Assembly: GCA_964525935.1 (NCBI GenBank)
Contig: CAZGJZ010000001.1
Span: 1 to 64,000, forward strand
Direction of reading: 5' to 3'
Origin: UBA2377 sp964525935
GTDB taxonomy: Bacteria; Verrucomicrobiota; Verrucomicrobiia; Opitutales; Opitutaceae
DNA: 64,000 nucleotides
The position numbers were made by a program, and so were the translations under genes. Shown piece by piece: positions 57,748 to 64,000 of this stretch (the first letter of the stretch is position 1; every line of letters starts with the position of its first letter). The notes beneath the pieces were generated by a model that saw only the letters and a list, made by a program, of their open reading frames with translations, was not told the origin of the DNA and ran no database searches.

Positions 57748-59058
57748 ATGTTCCCATCTAACTTCAAATGGCTCGCACTGCTCGGCAGCGTCGTGCTCTC
57801 AGCCGGCACCGCCTTCGCCCAGGACAGCGGTCCGCTCATCGACTTGCTCGTCAAGAAAGGTATCATCGGCGATCAGGAAGCCGAGGAACTGCGCAGTGAA
57901 TTGGTGAAGGATTTCGCGGCCAACACGTCCGCCGGCAAGCTGAACCTCAGCTCCTCCCTCACGGAGTTCAAACTTTCGGGCGACGTCCGCCTCCGTCACC
58001 AGGTCGAGACCCAGGCGCCGGAGACGGCCTCCGGCACACCCGCCGTCAGCAACGAGCGCACCCGCGAGCGCTTCCGCTTCCGCTTCAACGGTGACGCCCT
58101 CCTGCAAAAAGGCTGGGGTGCCGGTTTCGCGCTGGAAACCGCCGCCGCGGCTGACTCCGGCAATCAGACATTCCAGGACGCCAACAACGACTACACGCTC
58201 CTCCTCGCCCGCGCCTACGTTTCGTGGCAGCCGAACCTCAACTGGCTCTTCGTCGGTGGAAAACAGAAGAACCTCCTTTACACCACCGACCTCGTTTGGG
58301 ACTCCGACATCAATCCCCAGGGGCTGAGCGAAAACTACAAGTATTTCATCGGCGCCAAGGACACGCTCGAGGTGCGTGGCGGCCAGATCATCATGGATGA
58401 CCGCGCCGAGTCCACCGCGGGCCCGGGCGGCCGCGATGCCTGGCTCTTCGTCCAGCAGGGCGTTTACACGCACTGGTTCGGCGAAGGTAGCCTGAACAGC
58501 CTCATCCTCGCGCCCGGCTTCATGAAGTATAACCAGTCCGTGCTCGACGCGGCGGATAACGAAAATCCCTTCAACGGCACGACCCGCGCGCTCAACGTCA
58601 TGACCTTCGCCGGTGAGGTTAACCTCGCCAACTTCAACGGCAGCGGCACGGCCCTCAAGTTCTACTGGGACTCCGCCTACAACTTCACCGCCGGCACCCG
58701 CGTCACCAAGGTTTACGGCCTCAGCTCCGCCGCCTGGGACAAGGACCCGCTCGCCTGGCTCGCCGGTGTCGGCTACAGCTACGGCCTCGGCAAGGTGCAG
58801 GGCGACTACAGCGTCAAGCTCGACTACCGCCAGGTCGGCCTCGGCTCGGTGGACGTGAACCTGAATGACTCCGACTTCGCCTTCGGCAAGCTCAACCAGC
58901 AGGGCTTCAAGCTCGCCGGCAGCTACAACGTGACCGACTTCGCCAACATCAACGTCACCTACTTCTACACGAAGGCCATCCAGGACAAGCTCACCTACGC
59001 GCTCGCCAACCTCGACCACTCGCAGATTCTGCAGGTGGACCTCGTGGTGAAGTTCTAA
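57748..59058 (+). CDS. Putative porin, likely phosphate-inducible outer-membrane channel
   Basis: A 436-residue protein with signal peptide (WLALLGSVVLSAGTAFA) and then a short coiled region, PLIDLLVKKGIIGDQEAEEL, found in outer-membrane porins of this type. The remainder is beta-barrel-like with alternating hydrophobic strands and a terminal Phe (QVDLVVKF). It resembles putative porins of the porin_5/OprO-like group. A Pho-box array ahead of it and pstS right behind it suggest it imports phosphate or polyphosphate across the outer membrane under starvation. Confidence 0.85.
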   Translation: MFPSNFKWLALLGSVVLSAGTAFAQDSGPLIDLLVKKGIIGDQEAEELRSELVKDFAANTSAGKLNLSSSLTEFKLSGDVRLRHQVETQAPETASGTPAVSNERTRERFRFRFNGDALLQKGWGAGFALETAAAADSGNQTFQDANNDYTLLLARAYVSWQPNLNWLFVGGKQKNLLYTTDLVWDSDINPQGLSENYKYFIGAKDTLEVRGGQIIMDDRAESTAGPGGRDAWLFVQQGVYTHWFGEGSLNSLILAPGFMKYNQSVLDAADNENPFNGTTRALNVMTFAGEVNLANFNGSGTALKFYWDSAYNFTAGTRVTKVYGLSSAAWDKDPLAWLAGVGYSYGLGKVQGDYSVKLDYRQVGLGSVDVNLNDSDFAFGKLNQQGFKLAGSYNVTDFANINVTYFYTKAIQDKLTYALANLDHSQILQVDLVVKF

Positions 59059-59082
59059 TCGCAACCGTCAAAATATACTCCC

Positions 59083-59892
59083 ATGAAAAAAATCATTCTC
59101 CTGCTCTCCGCCCTGACGCTCGGCTCCGTGGCCGCCCAGGCCCAGAAGCTCGTTATCAAGGGCTCCGACACCCTCGGCGCCAAACTCGTCCCGATGCTGG
59201 CCGAGGAATACAAGGCCGCGCACCCCGGCGTCTCGTTTGAGATCGCCGCCGAAGGCTCGACCACGGGCATTTCCGCGATCATCGACGGCACCGCCCAAGT
59301 CGGCATGTCGTCCCGCCGCGCCAAGACCACCGAGATCTCGGCGGCCTCCGCCAAGGGCGTGACCATGAAGCCGCTCATCGTGGCCTTCGACGGCATCGCC
59401 ATCGTGGTGAACGAAGGCAATCCCCTGGCCGCGCTGAACAAGCGCCAGGTGGAGCAAATCTTCACGGGCGACGTGACCGACTGGTCCGCCGTCGGCGGCA
59501 ACCCCGGCAAGATCTCGATCTACACGCGCAACACCTCGTCCGGCACCTACTCGGACTTCAAGGACCTCGCGATGAAGAAGCGCGACTACGCCTCGTCCTC
59601 CCAGAAGATGGCCGGCAACGAGCAGATCGTCGCCGAGGTGGCGAAGAACCCGAATGGCATCGGCTACGTCGGTCTCGCCTACATCGAGGCATCCGGCATC
59701 AAGGTCGTGCCGATCGACGGACACACGCCCACCAAGGCCGAGGTGCACGCGAAGAAGTATCCTTACGCCCGCCCGACGTTCTACTACACCAACGGCGAGC
59801 CCACCGGTGAGGCCGCCAGGTTCATCGAGTTCACCCTCAGTGACGCCGGCCAGAAGATCGTTGAAGCCGTCGGTTTCGTCCCGATCCGCTGA
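59083..59892 (+). CDS. pstS: Phosphate ABC transporter substrate-binding protein
   Basis: A 269-residue periplasmic binding protein with signal peptide (KKIILLLSALTLGSVAAQA). Phosphate-binding segments are KGSDTLGAKLVP, AAEGSTTGISAIIDGTAQVGM and the NTSSGTYSDF loop. It is the shorter PstS type that binds orthophosphate and hands it to PstCA. It lies 24 bases after the porin and 110 before pstC, with a second Pho box between. Confidence 0.95.
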   Translation: MKKIILLLSALTLGSVAAQAQKLVIKGSDTLGAKLVPMLAEEYKAAHPGVSFEIAAEGSTTGISAIIDGTAQVGMSSRRAKTTEISAASAKGVTMKPLIVAFDGIAIVVNEGNPLAALNKRQVEQIFTGDVTDWSAVGGNPGKISIYTRNTSSGTYSDFKDLAMKKRDYASSSQKMAGNEQIVAEVAKNPNGIGYVGLAYIEASGIKVVPIDGHTPTKAEVHAKKYPYARPTFYYTNGEPTGEAARFIEFTLSDAGQKIVEAVGFVPIR

Positions 59893-59903
59893 TCCCGGGG
59901 TAA

Positions 59904-59921
59904 TTGTCACCTGTTCGTCAC
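59904..59921 (+). promoter_or_regulatory. Candidate Pho box upstream of pstC
   Basis: TTGTCAC (59904-59910), spacer CTGT, TCGTCAC (59915-59921): two near-identical 7-mers separated by 4 bases, the classic Pho box layout. A possible -10 (TGTATT, 59955-59960) and the pstC start at 60003 follow. Confidence 0.65.
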
Positions 59922-60002
59922 AGAGGTCCGCTTGACGGTGGTTGGGCGGGCCTCTGTATTTTTTAACGTCACCCAGCCCAACGCCTTCCTTTCCGCTGTC
60001 GC

Positions 60003-61601
60003 ATGTCGTCTGACTCCAAGCCTCCGGCCCGTTTTTTGATTGGGAAAGCCCGCACCCGCTTCTTTGGGTTGACGCTGGATGAATGCATCAAGGCGTTCTT
60101 CGGCGGCAACGCCCTTATGGCGGTGGTGGTGCTGGCGCTGATCACATTTTTTCTCTTCCGCGAAGGTTCCGATTTCTTCGGCCAAAACCGCCATGGCATC
60201 CAAATCTATCGCGCGGCGGGGCTCGAGTATGTCGACTACATGCGGCAGCAGGAGCAGGATCACACTGCGCTCACCCGCTACCTGTCCGACGTCCGCCTGC
60301 GGACTTTGCAGCACTTGATGGCGCACGAGAAGCTGACCGCTGCCCAAGCCAACGCGCGGCTCGCGGCCTTCGACGATTTTTCCGGCCGGTATAGCGACGC
60401 GGTCGATCCGCTGCGCAGTCTCGTCTCCGACCTCACCGAGGTCGCGACCGAGATCAAGACCAAGGCGCAGGTGGTCGAGGATACGAAAGAAAAACGCCGC
60501 CAGCTCCTTGCTGAGGGTAAAAAGGCCGAGGCGGATGCCGTCGTCATCACCGCAGTCGATTTCAAGGCCGAACTCGCCCCGCTGCTCGGCACGCTGCCGG
60601 CCTATCGCGAGGCGAGCGATCAAGTCGCGGCCACGCTGCGCGAGGTCATCGCCACGGCGCCCGTGCTGCCCGAGCCGGAACTGCAAAAACGCGTGGAGCG
60701 TTTCAAGCAGCTCACGAACGACTATCTCGCGGGATTCCCGGCGGTCCTCCACCAGTTGGAAACGTGGAATCCCAACCGCCCCGTGCCGTTCTACGAGGCG
60801 TTCACCGGTTTTATTTTCGGACGCCAGTGGCTCACCGCCAGCTTTTGGCAGGACTGGTATGGGGTGATCCCGCTCTTTGTGGGCTCGCTGCTCGTGTCCG
60901 TCATCGCGCTCATCATCGCGGTGCCGCTCGGCGTCGGTGCGGCCATCTACATCAACCAGATCGCCACGACGCGCGAGCAACGGTTCATCAAGCCCGCCAT
61001 CGAGTTCATCTCCGCGATTCCGTCGGTCGTGCTCGGTTTCTTCGGCATTGCCGTCCTCGGCCAGGCGCTGCGCGCGCTTTCGCAGGTTGAATCGCTCAGT
61101 TGGGTGCCCGGCTTTCCCTTCGCGGAACGCCTCAACGCGCTCACCGCGGGCTGCCTGCTCGCGCTCCTCGCCGTGCCCACGATTTTCACGCTCGCCGAGG
61201 ATGCGCTCAACAATGTGCCGCGGGCCTTCAAGGAGGCGTCATTTGCCCTCGGCGCCTCGCGGCTGCAGACGATCCTGCGCATCATCGTGCCGGCGTCGCT
61301 CTCGGGCATCGTTTCCGCCGTGCTGCTCGGCCTCGGCCGCGTGATCGGCGAGACGATGGTGGTGCTGCTCTGTGCTGGAAACCGCATCGCCATCCCGGAT
61401 TTCAGCGCCGGCCTCGCGGCGGCGTTCCAACCCGTGCATACGATGACGGGTATCATCGCCCAGGAAATGGGCGAGGTGGTGCGCGGCAGCATCCATTACC
61501 GCGCGCTCTTCGTGGTGGGCATCCTGCTCTTCTTCATCGCCCTGCTGATCAACTTCCTCGCGCAGAAAATCGTGCGCAAATACCGTATTTCCGTCGGCTG
61601 A
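60003..61601 (+). CDS. pstC: Phosphate ABC transporter permease with large periplasmic insertion
   Basis: A 532-residue permease, much longer than the usual 300-340. Membrane segment 1 is near residues 33-52; then about 220 residues (60-285) of charged, probably helical sequence (DDFSGRYSDAVDPLRSLVSD and similar) form a periplasmic insertion; five further membrane segments follow. The ABC-permease EAA loop is AEDALNNVPRAFKEASFALG. It forms the membrane channel with PstA. Starts MSSDSKPP; no good alternative start. Confidence 0.93.
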   Translation: MSSDSKPPARFLIGKARTRFFGLTLDECIKAFFGGNALMAVVVLALITFFLFREGSDFFGQNRHGIQIYRAAGLEYVDYMRQQEQDHTALTRYLSDVRLRTLQHLMAHEKLTAAQANARLAAFDDFSGRYSDAVDPLRSLVSDLTEVATEIKTKAQVVEDTKEKRRQLLAEGKKAEADAVVITAVDFKAELAPLLGTLPAYREASDQVAATLREVIATAPVLPEPELQKRVERFKQLTNDYLAGFPAVLHQLETWNPNRPVPFYEAFTGFIFGRQWLTASFWQDWYGVIPLFVGSLLVSVIALIIAVPLGVGAAIYINQIATTREQRFIKPAIEFISAIPSVVLGFFGIAVLGQALRALSQVESLSWVPGFPFAERLNALTAGCLLALLAVPTIFTLAEDALNNVPRAFKEASFALGASRLQTILRIIVPASLSGIVSAVLLGLGRVIGETMVVLLCAGNRIAIPDFSAGLAAAFQPVHTMTGIIAQEMGEVVRGSIHYRALFVVGILLFFIALLINFLAQKIVRKYRISVG

Positions 61602-61607
61602 GAGACC

Positions 61608-62672
61608 ATGAGCGCCAAAACCCATCCCTTCTCCGCCCGGCCCGGCTTGGGCCGCACCCTGGAAAAAACGACCTTCGGGGTTTTCCGGCTCGCGACCTAT
61701 TTTGTGCTGCTCTGCGGCGTGCTCGTCTTCGGCGACATCGTGATCAAGGGCTCGCGCACGGTTTTCCAGACGGAATTTCCGTTCGTGAACGTGCCGTTCC
61801 TCACCGAGGCGCCGGAGTCGCTCTACGTTTTCGAGCACAACGGCAAGAAGATGGAACTGGGCGACAAAGCCTTCCGCGCCTTCCGGGCGAAAGAGGAGGC
61901 CGCCGCGAAGGCCGAGGGGCGGCCGGCACCGCAGTTCAAGACCGAGAGCTACGTGTATTCGGCGGGCGGCATCTGGCCCTGCATCGTCGGCACCGTGTTG
62001 CTGGTCGTCGGTTCGATGACGATCGCGCTGGCGCTCGGCGTATCGAGCGCGATTTACCTCAACGAATATGCGAAGGACGGCCGGAGTGTGCGCTTCATCC
62101 GCCTCGCGATCCTCAACCTGGCGGGCGTGCCTTCCATCGTATTCGGCCTGTTCGGTTTCGGCCTGTTCGTCATCTTCCTGAACTGGAATGTCTCGCTGAT
62201 CGCGGGCTGGTTCACTCTCGCGTTCATGGTGCTCCCGGTCGTCATCACGGCCTCCGAGGAGGCGTTGAAGGCCGTGCCGAAGGGTTTTCGTGAAGGCTCC
62301 CTCGCACTGGGCGCGACCAAGTGGCAGACGATCCGCAAAAACGTGCTGCCCTACGCGCTGCCGGGCATCCTCACCTCGTCGATCCTGGGCATCGCGCGCG
62401 TGGCGGGCGAGACCGCGCCGATCATGTTTACCGCGGCGTATGTCGTGCGCGACAAGCTGCCGTGGCAGGTGGATCACTTCAGCGACTTCTTTTTCCAGGG
62501 CGTGATGGCGCTGCCTTACCACATCTACGTCGTCTCCTCGAAGATCCCGCAGAACGAATACACCGCCCGCGTGCAATACGGCACCGCCTTCGTGTTCCTG
62601 CTCATCGTGGCGCTCATTGCCACGGCTTCGATCGTGCTCCGCAATAAACTTCGCAACAGCTACAAATGGTAA
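61608..62672 (+). CDS. pstA: Phosphate ABC transporter permease
   Basis: A 354-residue permease with six membrane segments and the EAA loop SEEALKAVPKGFREGSLALG. Between membrane segment 1 (about 28-50) and 2 (about 123-145) there is a roughly 70-residue hydrophilic region (EHNGKKMELGDKAFRAFRAK), longer than in typical PstA but shorter than the PstC insertion. It pairs with PstC. It lies 6 bases after pstC, and its stop overlaps the pstB start. Confidence 0.93.
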   Translation: MSAKTHPFSARPGLGRTLEKTTFGVFRLATYFVLLCGVLVFGDIVIKGSRTVFQTEFPFVNVPFLTEAPESLYVFEHNGKKMELGDKAFRAFRAKEEAAAKAEGRPAPQFKTESYVYSAGGIWPCIVGTVLLVVGSMTIALALGVSSAIYLNEYAKDGRSVRFIRLAILNLAGVPSIVFGLFGFGLFVIFLNWNVSLIAGWFTLAFMVLPVVITASEEALKAVPKGFREGSLALGATKWQTIRKNVLPYALPGILTSSILGIARVAGETAPIMFTAAYVVRDKLPWQVDHFSDFFFQGVMALPYHIYVVSSKIPQNEYTARVQYGTAFVFLLIVALIATASIVLRNKLRNSYKW

Positions 62673-63535
62673 CCACCCTGTCATCGCCTTCGCCTGCCGT
62701 TCCCATGGATACACCCGCCGCCACGCCCGCCTCCCGCCAATTCAACGTGCCCGCTCGCGCCGGAACGGGTGAGCCGGCGACCACGCTGATCGATATCGAG
62801 AATTTCGATTTCTACTACGGCGCGAAGCAGGCGCTCTTTGACATCAACCTGAAGCTCGATGACAAGCGCGTGACCGCCTTCATCGGCCCGTCCGGCTGCG
62901 GCAAATCCACGCTCTTGCGCTGTCTCAATCGCATGAACGATCTGATCGACGGCACCAACATCCGGCGTGGCACCGTCAGGATTCGCGACGTCGACATCAA
63001 CGGTCGCGACGTCGACGCGATCGAGTTGCGCAAGCGGGTGGGGATGGTGTTCCAGAAATCCAATCCCTTCCCCAAGTCCATCTACGAAAACATCACCTAC
63101 GGCCTGCGCATCCAGGGCGTTAAGAATAAAGCCCGCCTCGACGAGGTCGTGGAAAAATCCCTGCGCGGCGCCGCGCTCTGGGAGGAAGTGAAGGATCGCC
63201 TGCACGAGAGCGGGCTGGGTCTCTCCGGCGGCCAGCAGCAGCGCCTGTGCATTGCGCGCACCATCGCGGTCGAGCCCGAGGTTATCCTGATGGACGAGCC
63301 CTGCTCGGCGCTCGACCCCATAGCCACGGCCAAGGTCGAGGAGCTTATCCACGATCTCAAGCAGCGGTTCACCATCATCATCGTCACGCACTCGATGCAG
63401 CAGGCCGCGCGTTGCTCCGACAAGACGGCGTTCTTCTACCTCGGCCGCCTCGTCGAATACGGCGACACCCGCACCATCTTCATGAATCCCTCGAACCCGC
63501 AGACCGAGGCCTACGTCTCGGGCCGGTTCGGTTGA
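62666..63535 (+). CDS. pstB: Phosphate ABC transporter ATP-binding protein
   Basis: A 289-residue ABC ATPase. Walker A GPSGCGKST, signature LSGGQQQR, Walker B VILMDEPCSALDP and the H-loop IIVTHSMQQAAR are all present, and the spacing matches PstB. An N-terminal extension of about 35 residues (Ala/Pro/Ser-rich) is not in E. coli PstB. ATG 62666 overlaps the pstA stop by 7 bases; ATG 62705 is an alternative that would shorten the extension. Confidence 0.96.
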   Translation: MVTTLSSPSPAVPMDTPAATPASRQFNVPARAGTGEPATTLIDIENFDFYYGAKQALFDINLKLDDKRVTAFIGPSGCGKSTLLRCLNRMNDLIDGTNIRRGTVRIRDVDINGRDVDAIELRKRVGMVFQKSNPFPKSIYENITYGLRIQGVKNKARLDEVVEKSLRGAALWEEVKDRLHESGLGLSGGQQQRLCIARTIAVEPEVILMDEPCSALDPIATAKVEELIHDLKQRFTIIIVTHSMQQAARCSDKTAFFYLGRLVEYGDTRTIFMNPSNPQTEAYVSGRFG

Positions 63536-63545
63536 GTGAAAGAAA

Positions 63546-63669
63546 ATTTTTAACCACGAATAGACACGAATGCACACGAATGAAACCCACGATCAAAGAC
63601 ATGACCGGCACGCAGGTTCGATTCGGTGCCATGAATTCGTGTCAATTTGTGTCCATTCGTGGTTAAAAA
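63546..63669. repeat. Imperfect inverted repeat of the AACCACGAAT/GACACGAAT family
   Basis: Left arm 63547-63581 (TTTTAACCACGAATAGACAC then GAATGCACACGAAT) is the near reverse complement of right arm 63635-63669 (ends CATTCGTGGTTAAAAA). Each arm is built of about 10-11 base units with ACACGAAT. A short central hairpin GGCAC/GTGCC lies near 63607-63630. It fills the space between pstB and phoU. The family also occurs at 39858 and 29271. Confidence 0.75.
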
Positions 63670-63697
63670 CCTCCTGAATCCCGACTTTCCAAATTCC

Positions 63698-64000
63698 ATG
63701 AGCGCAGACCCCATGCCCGAATTCCCACCGCATATGAAACGCTTCTTCGACGCCGAGCTGGAGACCTTCCGCTCCCACCTGATCCTCATGGGCGAGACCT
63801 CCATCCGCCAGGTGCGCGACGCCATCAAGGCCCTCGTCGAGGGCGATATCGGCCTCGCTGATCGCGTGATCGCGGCCGACGACGAGCTCGACCAGCTTGA
63901 GATCAGCATCGACGAGGAAGCCGTGCGCTACATGAACCTCCGCGCCCCGATCGCGACGGAGCTGCGCCTCGTGATCGTCGGCATGAAGGCCTCGCACGAC
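63698..64000 (+). CDS. phoU: Phosphate signalling protein PhoU (cut by window end)
   Basis: From ATG 63698 the frame runs open to the window end (101 codons). The sequence reads MSADPMPEFPPHMKRFFDAE, then ELETFRSHLILMGETSIRQV and, later, the acidic metal-binding pattern ADDELDQLEISIDEEAVRYM typical of PhoU. PhoU binds the PstB-PhoR complex and mutes the Pho response when phosphate is ample. An inverted-repeat element sits between pstB and phoU. The C-terminal half is outside the window. Confidence 0.93.
   Translation, partial: MSADPMPEFPPHMKRFFDAELETFRSHLILMGETSIRQVRDAIKALVEGDIGLADRVIAADDELDQLEISIDEEAVRYMNLRAPIATELRLVIVGMKASHD

Noticed and set aside
61239..62714. 491-codon minus-strand ORF opposite pstC/pstA
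   Set aside because: Shadow frame rich in Glu, Asp, Arg and His; the permease genes are on the plus strand.
63546..63669. CRISPR-like array between pstB and phoU
   Set aside because: The units are short, imperfect and arranged as an inverted pair, with no regular spacers and no cas genes.

Overview
This is a high-GC bacterial chromosome segment, most likely from Verrucomicrobiota and probably the Opitutae/Opitutaceae. The evidence is an Minf_1886-family gene (a Verrucomicrobia/Planctomycetes-restricted family), LPS genes (waaA, an LpxH-like phosphatase, gmhB, an RfaE1-type kinase), a GatCAB amidotransferase, an exosortase, and several M16 peptidases and phytanoyl-CoA dioxygenase-like proteins. 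The lineage is inferred from gene content only. No phage, insertion sequence, CRISPR array or rRNA operon was seen.

Layout. 1-205: two tRNAs (Thr-TGT, cut by the window edge, and Gln-CTG). 550-5437: a Ton/Tol-like energy-transduction operon (exbB, two exbD paralogues, tonB, a periplasmic TPR protein, two membrane-anchored coiled-coil proteins) closed by a terminator. 5551-13387: tRNA-Pro, then a translation block rpmI-rplT, pheS-pheT, gatC-gatA-gatB. 13453-14839: an exported superoxide dismutase converging on a Fur-family regulator that has a perfect palindrome at its start codon. 14980-19301: Minf_1886 protein, M16 peptidase coupled to a DUF3445 protein, and an EF-hand protein. 19322-22516 (minus): nadK, tlyA, a GDSL hydrolase and a phyH gene diverging from an AraC regulator. 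23489-28153 (minus): a DNA glycosylase, an alpha/alpha-toroid protein, ADP-heptose genes gmhB and rfaE1, and an M24 peptidase. 28161-38435: mixed housekeeping and unknown genes (DUF192 lipoprotein, TAXI-type binding protein, Nudix, metallophosphoesterase, DUF4412, YhcH, rlmJ, Hsp20, a second phyH, a MazG-like hydrolase, a MIF-like tautomerase). 38506-42181: mog-gluQ (minus), then LOG, Nudix and exosortase (plus). 42243-48119: two large M16 peptidase paralogues. 48219-52722: envelope glycolipid genes (waaA, LpxH-like, GT28, GT4). 53061-57610: a SNF2 helicase and a ClC channel. 57625-64000: a phosphate regulon of porin, pstS, pstC, pstA, pstB and phoU (cut by the window end), with Pho-box-like direct repeats ahead of the porin and of pstC.

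Points of most interest. (1) Five unrelated proteins (Fur, Fpg/Nei, GmhB, GluQ-RS, SNF2 with a SWIM-like N-terminus) appear to have lost the cysteines of their family's structural zinc site, while the catalytic zinc motifs of three M16 peptidases are intact. (2) The exbB-exbD-exbD-tonB operon carries two TolA-like coiled-coil proteins and a TPR protein, which together could form an uncharacterised energised envelope complex. (3) At least three families of short dispersed repeats occur, some of which supply start codons or terminal residues of genes. Start codons are often uncertain because Shine-Dalgarno sequences are weak or absent.
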